From positions 62,001 to 126,000 of the forward strand of contig JBNKDG010000010.1 in NCBI GenBank assembly GCA_050288165.1: a stretch of 64,000 bases of DNA, in the 5' to 3' direction. The position numbers and the translations under genes are program-made. Source of the DNA: JAPHTQ01 sp050288165. Its GTDB lineage: Bacteria; Pseudomonadota; Gammaproteobacteria; Thiohalomonadales; Thiohalomonadaceae. Below are positions 42,927 through 51,514 of this stretch, in pieces; the first letter of the stretch is position 1; each line of letters begins with the position of its first letter. The notes under the pieces are model-generated. The model had not been told where the DNA came from and searched no databases. It saw nothing but the letters and a program-made list of their open reading frames with translations.

Positions 42927-44279
42927 TCAGGCGGGGAGGGGCTCATCCAGGGGTACGGGGTCTTTGTCTGCGGGGGTGATGAAGCAGCGGTTACGCCCGG
43001 CAGCCTTGCTGGCGTAGAGGGACTGGTCGGCGAGACCAATCAGGGCGTTGAGGTCGGCATCCTTATGATCCAGGTTGCCCGCCAGGCCGATACTGATGGT
43101 AAAGCGAACTTTGTCCGGCTGGAGCGAAGCGGCACCCTGACGGGTCTTTTCCGCCAGTGCGATGGCTTGCTCCCGGCTGCAGTGGGGTAACAGTACCGCG
43201 AACTCCTCGCCGCCGAAGCGGACGACATGACCATCGACGAAGATCAGCTTGAGCATGGTGCCCAGTGCCGCCAGTACCCGGTCGCCGGTGAGGTGGCCGA
43301 GGTTGTCGTTGATCTTCTTGAAGTGGTCGATGTCGATAATCATCACCCAGAACGGCTGATTCTCCTTTGCGTTAAGCAAGGCCTCGCCCTTGTCCAGCAT
43401 GAAGTGGCGGTTGCGTACCCCGGTCAGGCTGTCGGAAGTTGCCAGCTCCTCCATCTTGCGGGTCTGGTCTTCCAGTGCGTCGTACTGCTGTTTGACCAGC
43501 AGCATAGAGTAGATGCGCGCCATCAGGATCTCTTCCACCAGCGGCTTGTTGACGAAGTCGTTGGCGCCGGAGTGGAAGGCCTCAACCTGGGTGCGGATAT
43601 CCTCGCTGCCGGTGATCATCAGCACCGGTAATTCCTGGCTGGAGTAGTGGTAGCGGGCGCGAATGGCATGCAGCAGATCGCCGCCGGAGATATCGCCACT
43701 CAGATGAAAATCGGTAATCACGATATCGTAATCGTTGCTGTGTTGCGGCAGGCCGTTGTTATCGGAGGGCCTGAGGATCTCCATCGCCTCTTCGGCCGAG
43801 ACGACGTGGGTAACCTGCAGACCATGGTGTTCCATGATGCGTTTGGTGAGTGTGGCAGCGGTGCGGCTGTCCTCGATATAGAGGACGCGTCCCACCATAC
43901 CGCGGTTACGCTGGCAGAAGGCCTTGATGAACTTGCCAAAGGCTGGGTAGCCGCGCGACTTGTCGAAATAGTCGGTAACACCGGCGGCGAAGCCTTCGCG
44001 CAGCAGACGCTGATCTGCGTCACCGGAGATAACAATCAGGGGGGTAAAGTGGTGATCGGCTGAGTCGCGTAACTGGCGACAGAGATCGAGCCCATCCATA
44101 TCGGACAGCATCAGCGCCGTCGTCACCAGGTCATAGCGCGACTTTTCCAGTTGATCCAGTGCTTCCGTGCCGCTGGCGAAGGCACAAACTTCGGCGCCTT
44201 CAATTACCTCTCGCAGGATCCGCGTAATGACCTCGCGTGATACCAGCGAACTGTCTACCACCATAATGCGGCTGGTCAC
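42927..44279 (-). CDS. response regulator with two receiver domains and GGDEF output
   Basis: 450 residues, PleD-like. Receiver 1 (1-120) lacks the phosphoacceptor: the site reads VTTALML with A55. Receiver 2 (130-255) has an intact site, D190 in VITDFHLSG, plus YIEDS and the conserved lysine region VNKPL. A diguanylate cyclase follows with SDSLTGVRNRHFM and GGEEF at 356-360. A canonical inhibitory RxxD site is not seen upstream of GGEEF. Expected to make c-di-GMP when receiver 2 is phosphorylated; no kinase gene is adjacent. Located between ftsX and rpoH, all reverse. Confidence 0.92.
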   Translation of the reverse strand: MTSRIMVVDSSLVSREVITRILREVIEGAEVCAFASGTEALDQLEKSRYDLVTTALMLSDMDGLDLCRQLRDSADHHFTPLIVISGDADQRLLREGFAAGVTDYFDKSRGYPAFGKFIKAFCQRNRGMVGRVLYIEDSRTAATLTKRIMEHHGLQVTHVVSAEEAMEILRPSDNNGLPQHSNDYDIVITDFHLSGDISGGDLLHAIRARYHYSSQELPVLMITGSEDIRTQVEAFHSGANDFVNKPLVEEILMARIYSMLLVKQQYDALEDQTRKMEELATSDSLTGVRNRHFMLDKGEALLNAKENQPFWVMIIDIDHFKKINDNLGHLTGDRVLAALGTMLKLIFVDGHVVRFGGEEFAVLLPHCSREQAIALAEKTRQGAASLQPDKVRFTISIGLAGNLDHKDADLNALIGLADQSLYASKAAGRNRCFITPADKDPVPLDEPLPA

Positions 44280-44331
44280 TGCTCGTACCTCTTGAATCAG
44301 GGCTGGGGGTATCCCTGAAAAGATTATGACA

Positions 44332-45330
44332 TTAAGTCGGCTCGATAGCCCGTAGATGTTTGCCTACCGCCAGCCAGGAACCGGAAAGTCCCAGCAGCAG
44401 GCCACCGAACAACAGTGCACCGGCAGTGATGAAATCGGCGCCGTCGAGGCGGAAGGTGCTGTTATAGAGTCCGGCAAGGTTGTTGACCGGTCCGGCCAGT
44501 ACCCACAGCGCCAATTGCACCAGAATGAAACCGATAATGCCGCCGAGGATGCCGTACCAGAAACCGGTGTAGAGGAAGGGGCGGCGGATGAAGGCGTCGG
44601 TGCCGCCGATCAGTTTGGTGATGACAATTTCGTCGCGGCGGTTCTGGATCGCCAGGCGGATGGTGTTGCCGACCACCAGCAGTACTGCCAGCGCCAGCAT
44701 CCCCGCCAGTACCCAGACACCACGGCGGCCGATGTCCATCAGGCCGTAGAGGCGTTTCACCCACTGCATATCCAGTTGTGCCAGATCGACATCGACATTC
44801 TTGCGTAGCTCTTCCACCAGAGTTTGTAGTTGCACAGGATTTTGTTGCGTCACCGCCGGGTGGATCACCAGTACCGGCGGCAGCGGGTTTTCATCCAGCG
44901 CCTTAAGTGCGTCGCCGAAGCCGGAGAGTTTGCGAAACTCCTCCATCGCTTGTTCAGCGGAGATGTAATCGACGCGGGCGATACCGGGGCGCTGGCGCAG
45001 CCGGTCGGCGAGTGACAGGGCGGTCTGCTCTTTGGTGTTCTTCTTCAGAAACAGGGAGACCTGGGCGGCGCTGTCCCAGCCGGTGAGCACCGTCTGTACA
45101 TTTTTCAGCAGTACATGCAGACCGGCGGGCATCGCCAGGGCGATGCCGATCACCGCCACGGTCATCAGGGTGGAGAAGGGGCGCATGCTGAGCTGGCCCA
45201 GCGCGTAGATCATGGTCTGCGCGTGACGCAGCAGATAGACGACAAAACCGCTGGCAATGCCGCGCTTGCGCACGTTGGCGCCGCGGCCGCCGAACTCCTG
45301 TTGTTCGCGCAGGGTCTGGTTACGTTCCAT
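44332..45330 (-). CDS. ftsX: cell division protein FtsX
   Basis: 332 residues. A cytoplasmic N-terminal extension, four membrane segments (first near 58-78) and a periplasmic loop (about 80-200), as in FtsX. The FtsEX complex activates peptidoglycan amidases through EnvC during division. The C-terminal MacB/FtsX-like part has IRLAIQNRRDEIVITKLIGGTDAFIRRPFL. The start shares one base with the ftsE stop (TAATG). Confidence 0.94.
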   Translation of the reverse strand: MERNQTLREQQEFGGRGANVRKRGIASGFVVYLLRHAQTMIYALGQLSMRPFSTLMTVAVIGIALAMPAGLHVLLKNVQTVLTGWDSAAQVSLFLKKNTKEQTALSLADRLRQRPGIARVDYISAEQAMEEFRKLSGFGDALKALDENPLPPVLVIHPAVTQQNPVQLQTLVEELRKNVDVDLAQLDMQWVKRLYGLMDIGRRGVWVLAGMLALAVLLVVGNTIRLAIQNRRDEIVITKLIGGTDAFIRRPFLYTGFWYGILGGIIGFILVQLALWVLAGPVNNLAGLYNSTFRLDGADFITAGALLFGGLLLGLSGSWLAVGKHLRAIEPT

Positions 45331-46007
45331 TATTCAGACCTCCGCACATAGCCGTCACCGGCGAGGCGGCCGTGGTCCAGCACCAGCACCCGATGGTTCA
45401 TGGTGCGGATCAGGGCGTGGTCGTGGCTGGCGATGAGTACGCCGACGCCGACCCGGTTGAACTCCTCGAAGATCCCCATGATCTCCTTCGACAGTTGCGG
45501 GTCGAGGTTGCCGGTCGGTTCGTCGGCCAGCAGCAGTGGTGGTTTGTTGATCACCGCACGGGCGATACCGACCCGCTGTTGTTCACCGCCGGAGAGGGTG
45601 ATCGGGTAGACCTTCTCCTTGCTCAGCAGCCCCACCTTGTCCAGCGCGGCGCGTACCAGGCGGCCGATCTCGCTGTGGCTGTAACCGGCGATCACCAGCG
45701 GCAGGGCGACGTTATCGAACACGGTGCGGTCGAACAGCAGGCGATGGTCCTGGAAGATCACGCCGATGTCACGGCGGTGGTAGGGGATCTTGCGACGGCC
45801 CATTTTGTTGAGGTTCTGGCCGTTGACGATCACCTGACCGCCGCTGGGGCGCTCGATGAGTGCAATGAGTTTCAGCAGGGTCGATTTCCCCGCGCCGGAG
45901 TGGCCGGTGAGGAAGGCCATCTCGCCCGGTTGCAGATGAACGGTGACGTCGCTCAGCGCCTCGAAACCGCCGGGGTAGCGTTTGCTGACGTTGGTGAAGC
46001 GAATCAT
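45330..46007 (-). CDS. ftsE: cell division ATP-binding protein FtsE
   Basis: 225-residue ABC ATPase. Walker A GHSGAGKST, signature LSGGEQQRVGIARAV, Walker B LLADEPTGNLD and the switch histidine in VLIASHDHAL. The N-terminus MIRFTNVSKRYPGG is the FtsE hallmark. Operates with FtsX at the septum. 18 bases separate it from ftsY. Confidence 0.96.
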   Translation of the reverse strand: MIRFTNVSKRYPGGFEALSDVTVHLQPGEMAFLTGHSGAGKSTLLKLIALIERPSGGQVIVNGQNLNKMGRRKIPYHRRDIGVIFQDHRLLFDRTVFDNVALPLVIAGYSHSEIGRLVRAALDKVGLLSKEKVYPITLSGGEQQRVGIARAVINKPPLLLADEPTGNLDPQLSKEIMGIFEEFNRVGVGVLIASHDHALIRTMNHRVLVLDHGRLAGDGYVRRSE

Positions 46008-46025
46008 GGCTGGTGTTTATTCTCG

Positions 46026-46991
46026 TTATTGTTCGAACAGGGCGTCGATAAATTCGTCGGCATCGAATACACGCAGGTCTTCGATACCCTCGCCGACACC
46101 AATGAAGCGGATCGGCAGGCCGAGCCTGCGGCCGATGGCGAAGATGATACCGCCCTTGGCGGTGCCGTCCAGCTTGGTCAGGGCGATGCCGCTGACATCG
46201 ACCGCGGCGTGAAATTGCTGCGCCTGGTTGAGGGCGTTCTGGCCGGTGCCCGCGTCGAGTACCAGCAGCACCTCGTGCGGCGCGGAATCATCGAGCTTGC
46301 CGATCACCCGCTTGACCTTCTTCAACTCCTCCATCAGGTTCGACTGGGTGTGTAGTCGACCGGCGGTGTCGGCGATAACCACGTCAACGCCGCGCGCCTT
46401 ACCCGCCTCGATGGCGTCGAAGATCACTGAGGCGGAGTCAGCGCCGCTCTGCTGGGCGATCACCGGAATGTCGTTGCGTTGGCCCCACACCTGGAGCTGT
46501 TCCACCGCTGCGGCGCGGAAGGTATCGCCCGCCGCCAGCAGCACCGAGCGGCCTTCGTCCTGCAGCCGTCTGGCCAGTTTGCCGATGGTGGTGGTTTTGC
46601 CGGCGCCGTTAATGCCGACGACCAGAATCACAAAGGGCTTTTTCGATGCGTCGATTACCAGCGGCGCGCTGCACGGCTCCAGCATCGCACGCATCTCTTC
46701 GCGCAGCGCCGTCATTACCGCTTCGCCGTCGGCCAGTTGTTTGCGGCTCATGCGCTGGGTCAGCGATTCGATAATCGTCTGGCTCGCCTCGACCCCCATA
46801 TCCGCTACCAGCAGTTGGGTCTCGATCTCTTCCAGCAGGTCGTCGTCGATTGATTTGCGCCCCAGCAGCAGATCGCCGATACCACCGGTGAGGTTGCCGC
46901 GGGTACGGCTGAGGCCGTTCTTCAGGCGGGAGAAGAGTCCGCCGGACTTCTCTTCGGCTTGCGCTTGTTTATTTTTACCGAAACCAAACAT
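46026..46991 (-). CDS. ftsY: signal recognition particle receptor FtsY
   Basis: 321 residues from the ATG at 46991 (MFGFGKNKQAQAEEKSGG); longer frames run into the repeat upstream. The NG domain is complete: N-domain IDDDLLEEIETQLLVADMGVE, G1 GINGAGKTTTIGKLA, DTAGRLHTQ, and TKLDGTAKGG. The acidic A domain of E. coli FtsY is nearly absent. Receives SRP-ribosome complexes at the membrane. First gene of ftsYEX. Confidence 0.96.
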   Translation of the reverse strand: MFGFGKNKQAQAEEKSGGLFSRLKNGLSRTRGNLTGGIGDLLLGRKSIDDDLLEEIETQLLVADMGVEASQTIIESLTQRMSRKQLADGEAVMTALREEMRAMLEPCSAPLVIDASKKPFVILVVGINGAGKTTTIGKLARRLQDEGRSVLLAAGDTFRAAAVEQLQVWGQRNDIPVIAQQSGADSASVIFDAIEAGKARGVDVVIADTAGRLHTQSNLMEELKKVKRVIGKLDDSAPHEVLLVLDAGTGQNALNQAQQFHAAVDVSGIALTKLDGTAKGGIIFAIGRRLGLPIRFIGVGEGIEDLRVFDADEFIDALFEQ

Positions 46992-47236
<245 letters not shown>

Positions 47237-48619
47237 TTGCGTAGACTGAAAATAGTCATCCCACTTATGGTGTTACTGCTCGGCGGTTGCAACCGAGTGG
47301 CGGTTAATGAACAGGTAGCCGACAGCGGCAACGCCAAAGTCCACGAATACCGGCTGGATAACGGCATGAAACTGCTGGTACGGGAGAATCACCGTGCACC
47401 CGTTGTGGTTTCTCAAATCTGGTACAAAATCGGCGCCAGCTACGAACACATCGGCATCACCGGCGTCTCCCACGTGCTGGAACACATGATGTTCAAGGGC
47501 ACCGCCAAACACCCCGCCGGCGAGTTCTCGCGCATCATCGCCGAGAACGGCGGCAGCGAGAACGCCTTTACCGGACGCGATTACACCTCCTACTTCCAGC
47601 AACTGGAAAAGAGTCGCCTGCCCATCGCCTTCGAGCTGGAGGCGGACCGGATGCGCAACCTGCAGATCCCCGCCGACGAATTCGCCAAGGAGGTGAAGGT
47701 GGTGATGGAAGAGCGGCGCATGCGCACCGAGGATGATCCGGGCGCGATGACCGGCGAACGCTTCATGGCCGCCGCCTTTGAGGTTAATCCCTATCACAAC
47801 CCGGTGATCGGCTGGATGGACGACCTGAAAAATCTCACCGTGGACGATCTGCGTAACTGGTATCACACCTGGTACTCGCCCAATAACGCGACCCTGGTGG
47901 TGGCTGGTGATGTCGATCCCGCCGAGGTGCTGGCGCTGGCGCAGAAATCCTTCGGCGACATCAAACCGAGCGTGCTGCCTGCAGAGAAGCCGCGCCGCGA
48001 ACCGAAACAACTGGGTGAGCGCCGCATCACCGTGCGCCTGCCCGCCGAACTACCGACCCTGATGATGGGCTACAAGGTGCCGAGTCTGCGTACCGCGGAT
48101 GAACCGTGGAAGGCCTATGCCCTCGACGTGCTGGCCAACGTGCTCGATGGTGGTGCCAGCGCGCGTATTAGTAGCGAACTGGTGCGTGGCAAGGAGATCG
48201 CCGCAGGTGCAGGCGCCGGTTACGACCTGCTGGCGCGGCACGATACGCTGCTCTCCCTGCAGGGAACTCCGGCGCAAAAACGCACCGTCGCTGAACTGGA
48301 GAAGGCGCTGCGTAAACAGATCGAACGGCTGCAGAAGCAGCTGGTGAGCAAAGCGGAACTGGCGCGGATCAAGGCGCAGGTCACCGCCAGCAAGGTCTAC
48401 GAACTTGACTCGGTGTTCTATCAGGCGATGCAGCTCGGCATGCTGGAGACCGTCGGTCTCGACTGGCGCGAGGCGGACCGCTATCTGCAAAACATTGAGG
48501 CGATCACTCCGGAACAGATACGCCAGGTGGCGCGTGAATACCTGACGCCGCAGAACCTCACCGTGGCGATCCTCGAACCGGTCAAAGGGGCGAAAGGGGG
48601 TAAACATGCAGCGCACTAA
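47237..48619 (+). CDS. M16 zinc peptidase (pitrilysin-like), lipoprotein
   Basis: 460 residues from a TTG at 47237 with AAAGGTG about seven bases upstream; a GTG at 47228 is an alternative. The signal peptide ends in lipobox LLGGC. The inverted zinc motif HxxEH is intact (HVLEHMMF), with the distal glutamate region EERRMRTED. A substrate-binding C-terminal domain is present. It acts in the periplasm and probably pairs with the next gene, whose start lies 14 bases before its stop. Confidence 0.93.
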   Translation: MRRLKIVIPLMVLLLGGCNRVAVNEQVADSGNAKVHEYRLDNGMKLLVRENHRAPVVVSQIWYKIGASYEHIGITGVSHVLEHMMFKGTAKHPAGEFSRIIAENGGSENAFTGRDYTSYFQQLEKSRLPIAFELEADRMRNLQIPADEFAKEVKVVMEERRMRTEDDPGAMTGERFMAAAFEVNPYHNPVIGWMDDLKNLTVDDLRNWYHTWYSPNNATLVVAGDVDPAEVLALAQKSFGDIKPSVLPAEKPRREPKQLGERRITVRLPAELPTLMMGYKVPSLRTADEPWKAYALDVLANVLDGGASARISSELVRGKEIAAGAGAGYDLLARHDTLLSLQGTPAQKRTVAELEKALRKQIERLQKQLVSKAELARIKAQVTASKVYELDSVFYQAMQLGMLETVGLDWREADRYLQNIEAITPEQIRQVAREYLTPQNLTVAILEPVKGAKGGKHAAH

Positions 48620-49922
48620 TCACCTGCTTCAAGCCCTGTTGCTGCTGCCGGGCCTGCTCACCGGCGGCGTTGCCCTGGCCAATCCCGCTATCCAGCACTG
48701 GCAGACCACCAATGGTGCGCAGGTCTATTTCGTCGAGGCGCCGGAACTGCCAATGGTCGATATCCGCGTGGTGTTCGACGCCGGTTCCGCCCGTGACGGC
48801 AGGCAGCCGGGTCTCGCCATGCTCACCAGTGGCATGCTGGAAGAGGGCGCCGCCGGACTCGATGCTGGCGCCATCGCCCGCCGTTTCGAAGATCTGGGTG
48901 CCCAGTTCAGCGCCGGGGCCTATCGCGACATGGCCACCGTCGGTCTGCGTAGCCTGACCAAAACCGAGATACTGAAGCCGGCCCTCAAAACCTTCATCCA
49001 GGTGTTGAGCAAACCGGACTTCCCGCAAAAAGCGCTGCAACGGGTACGCATGCAGATGCTGACCGGCCTGCAACAGCAGGAGCAGGATCCCAGCTCTATC
49101 GCGAGCAAGGCCTTCTACGAAGCGCTCTACGGCAACCATCCCTACGCCGCGCCGTCGGAGGGCACCATCGCCAGCGTCAAGGGGATGCAGCGCCGGGATT
49201 TGATCGATTTCTATCGCCGCTACTACGTGGCGCGTAATGCGGTGATCGCCATCGTCGGTGCGCTGGATATGGGCGCGGCGAAGCGCATGGCTGAGGAGGT
49301 GACGGCCGGTCTTGCTACGGGCCAACACGCTGCCGAACTGGCGCAACCGGCATCGTTGGAAAAAGCCAAAGTTGAGCATATCGAATACCCCTCGACCCAG
49401 ACCCACATCCTGATGGGCCAGCCCGGCGTCGCCCGCGGCGATGCCGATTACTTTGCGCTCTACGTCGGCAATCACATCCTCGGTGGCAGCGGTTTCGGTT
49501 CGCGCATTACCGAAGAGGTGCGGGAGAAACGTGGTCTCTCCTACAGTGCCTATAGTTACTTCTCGCCGATGCGTGCCGCCGGGCCGTTTGTGCTCGGTCT
49601 GCAGACCCGCAACGACAGTGCGGACAAGGCACTTAAGGTGTTGCGCAAAACACTGGAGACATTCCGCAACGAGGGGCCGACCGCGAAAGAACTGGATGCG
49701 GCGAAGAAGAACATTACCGGTGGTTTCCCGCTCAAGGTCGATTCCAACAGCGACATCCTCGGCTACATCGCGATGATCGGTTTCTACGGCCTGCCGCTCG
49801 ACTATCTGGATAACTTCAACGCCAACATCGAAGCGATCACGTTGCAGCAGATCCGTGATGCCTTCCAGCGCCGGGTCGATCCAGCACACATGGTGACTGT
49901 CACTGTGGGTAAAAAGCAGTAG
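48606..49922 (+). CDS. M16-family partner protein without zinc motif
   Basis: 438 residues with a cleavable signal peptide (ending GGVALA). The M16 fold is clear, but the position of HxxEH reads LTSGMLEEG, so the zinc site is lost. The conserved R/Y pair near the C-terminus (REKRGLSYSAYSYF) is kept, as in non-catalytic halves of two-subunit M16 proteases. It overlaps the catalytic gene by 14 bases, implying equal production. rsmD starts at the base after its stop. Confidence 0.9.
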   Translation: MQRTNHLLQALLLLPGLLTGGVALANPAIQHWQTTNGAQVYFVEAPELPMVDIRVVFDAGSARDGRQPGLAMLTSGMLEEGAAGLDAGAIARRFEDLGAQFSAGAYRDMATVGLRSLTKTEILKPALKTFIQVLSKPDFPQKALQRVRMQMLTGLQQQEQDPSSIASKAFYEALYGNHPYAAPSEGTIASVKGMQRRDLIDFYRRYYVARNAVIAIVGALDMGAAKRMAEEVTAGLATGQHAAELAQPASLEKAKVEHIEYPSTQTHILMGQPGVARGDADYFALYVGNHILGGSGFGSRITEEVREKRGLSYSAYSYFSPMRAAGPFVLGLQTRNDSADKALKVLRKTLETFRNEGPTAKELDAAKKNITGGFPLKVDSNSDILGYIAMIGFYGLPLDYLDNFNANIEAITLQQIRDAFQRRVDPAHMVTVTVGKKQ

Positions 49923-50501
49923 ATGAAAAAGGCACGGCGACCCGGCGGCAGCAACACCCTGCGCATCATCGGCGGCGAGTGGCGCGGGCGTAAGCTGCGC
50001 TTCGCCGATGGCGAGGGATTGCGCCCCACCACCGACCGGGTGCGTGAAACCGTGTTCAACTGGCTGGCGCCGTTGATCCAGGGCGCGCGTTGTCTCGATC
50101 TGTTTGCTGGTAGCGGTGCCCTCGGTCTGGAAGCCCTGTCGCGTGGCGCGAAAGAGGTGGTGTTCATCGATACCAATCCGGCGGCGATCGCCGCACTGAA
50201 AGAGAATCTAGCCCTACTCAAGGCGGAAAATGCCGAGGTGATCCGTGGTGACGGGCTGAATTATCTACAGGGTAATTCACGTTGTTTTGATGTGGTTTTT
50301 CTCGATCCGCCGTTTCGCCGTGATCTGCTGCAACCGGCGATCAAGCTGTTGGCCGAACGGGGCTGGTTGGCAGACGGGGCTCGGATCTATCTGGAACTGG
50401 AGAGTGAGGAAGCGCTGGCGGATCTGCCCGATGGCTGGGAGCTGCTACGCAGCAAGCAGGCAGGACAGGTGGCTTATCACCTTGTGGAGGTGAAAGGCTA
50501 A
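49923..50501 (+). CDS. rsmD: 16S rRNA (guanine966-N2)-methyltransferase
   Basis: 192 residues. LRIIGGEWRGRKLRFADGEGLRPTTDRVRETVFNWL is the RsmD N-terminus. SAM motif DLFAGSGALGLEALSRGA and the catalytic FLDPPF. Methylates G966 during small-subunit assembly. rsmD next to ftsYEX (divergent here beyond the M16 genes) is typical. The stop codon is inside the left arm of a heptad repeat. Confidence 0.95.
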   Translation: MKKARRPGGSNTLRIIGGEWRGRKLRFADGEGLRPTTDRVRETVFNWLAPLIQGARCLDLFAGSGALGLEALSRGAKEVVFIDTNPAAIAALKENLALLKAENAEVIRGDGLNYLQGNSRCFDVVFLDPPFRRDLLQPAIKLLAERGWLADGARIYLELESEEALADLPDGWELLRSKQAGQVAYHLVEVKG

Positions 50502-50553
50502 AGGTTAAAGGGCGTGAGCTTCCTTTCACCTTTAGCCTTTTACCTTTAACCTT
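50494..50553. repeat. heptad element 4 (AAGGYTA units, inverted) after rsmD
   Basis: Left heptads AAGGCTA and AAGGTTA (50494-50507), then an opposing run (50522-50553) whose complement reads AAGGTTA, AAGGTAA, AAGGCTA, AAGGTGA. It forms a long stem. Different in sequence from the GCAACCT elements but with the same 7-bp period, AGGT-type core and inverted layout. Confidence 0.7.
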
Positions 50554-50595
50554 GCATCTATATCATTGAGAGCTACCAAGTCATAGAGAACCCCT

Positions 50596-51075
50596 ATGCC
50601 CGTCACCGCGATCTACCCCGGCACCTTCGATCCGATCACCAACGGTCACAGCGATCTGGTGCAGCGCGCCAGTCGCCTGTTCGACAAGGTGATTGTCGCC
50701 ATCGCCGCCAACCCCAATAAGACCCCCATGTTTAACCTGGAAGAAAGGGTTGGTCTGGCACGCGAGGTACTGGGCGGGCTGGATAATGTGGATATCTGTG
50801 GCTTCGACAGCCTGCTGGCCGATTTCGCCCGCGAGCGTGGCGCCTCGGTGATCCTGCGCGGCCTGCGCGCGGTCTCCGACTTCGAATATGAGTTCCAGCT
50901 GGCGGGGATGAACCGCCATCTGGTGCCGGAGGTGGAGACCATCTTCCTCACCCCGGCGGAGAAGTACACCTTCATCTCCTCCAGCCTGGTAAAAGAAGTG
51001 GCGACGCTGGGTGGCGAGGTCGGCGATTTTGTCGATACTAAGGTGAAAGCTGCGCTGCAAAACAGAATGCGCTAA
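50596..51075 (+). CDS. coaD: phosphopantetheine adenylyltransferase
   Basis: 159 residues, the exact E. coli length. Transfers AMP to 4'-phosphopantetheine in CoA synthesis. The nucleotidyltransferase motif is YPGTFDPITNGHSDLV, then ILRGLRAVSDFEYEFQ and the ISSSLVKEVA motif. It follows rsmD and precedes the ferredoxin gene, as in many gammaproteobacteria. Confidence 0.96.
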   Translation: MPVTAIYPGTFDPITNGHSDLVQRASRLFDKVIVAIAANPNKTPMFNLEERVGLAREVLGGLDNVDICGFDSLLADFARERGASVILRGLRAVSDFEYEFQLAGMNRHLVPEVETIFLTPAEKYTFISSSLVKEVATLGGEVGDFVDTKVKAALQNRMR

Positions 51076-51131
51076 TATTCCGGTTTTTATTCTCGGCCGA
51101 ATTGGCCGCAATTGCAGGAGGAAGTTGTGCG

Positions 51132-51377
51132 ATGGCACTGTTGATTACCGACGAATGTATTAACTGCGACGTTTGCGAACCCGAATGCCCCAATGGCGCT
51201 ATCAGCCAGGGCGATGAGATCTATGTGATCGATCCCGCTCGCTGCACCGAGTGTGTCGGCCACTACGAAGAACCCCAGTGCATCGAGGTTTGCCCGGTGG
51301 ACTGCATCATCATCGATCCGGACCATACCGAATCGAAGGAAGTACTTCAGGCGAAATACGAAAAGCTGCAATCCTAG
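51132..51377 (+). CDS. YfhL-family 2[4Fe-4S] ferredoxin
   Basis: 81 residues from the ATG at 51132, with AGGAGGAAG eight bases upstream. Two cluster-binding sets are visible, CINCDVCEPECP and CTECVGHYEEPQCIEVCPVDC. The second has the long insertion between Cys 2 and 3 typical of the Alvin/YfhL subfamily, which has a very negative potential. Its electron partner is not evident here. A strong terminator follows. Confidence 0.95.
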   Translation: MALLITDECINCDVCEPECPNGAISQGDEIYVIDPARCTECVGHYEEPQCIEVCPVDCIIIDPDHTESKEVLQAKYEKLQS

Positions 51378-51401
51378 GGCTAATCGTTTCCGTCTGCCTT
51401 A

Positions 51402-51433
51402 CAAAGGCCCCGCCCTGCTCGGGGCCTTTTTTA
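51402..51433 (+). terminator. intrinsic terminator after ferredoxin gene
   Basis: Ten-base stem AAAGGCCCCG/CGGGGCCTTT with a seven-base loop, followed by a run of T. It lies about 25 bases after the ferredoxin stop. Confidence 0.9.
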
Positions 51434-51514
51434 TTTCGGCACAACCCCATCCAAACTTGCGCCCTACGCCTGCAGCGGCGATGCTTCCATTTGATCAAAA
51501 CGGGAATATCGCCA

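Noticed and set aside
45372..46355. Long forward open frame opposite ftsE and ftsY
   Set aside because: It lies antisense to two well-recognised genes and its protein has no family features.
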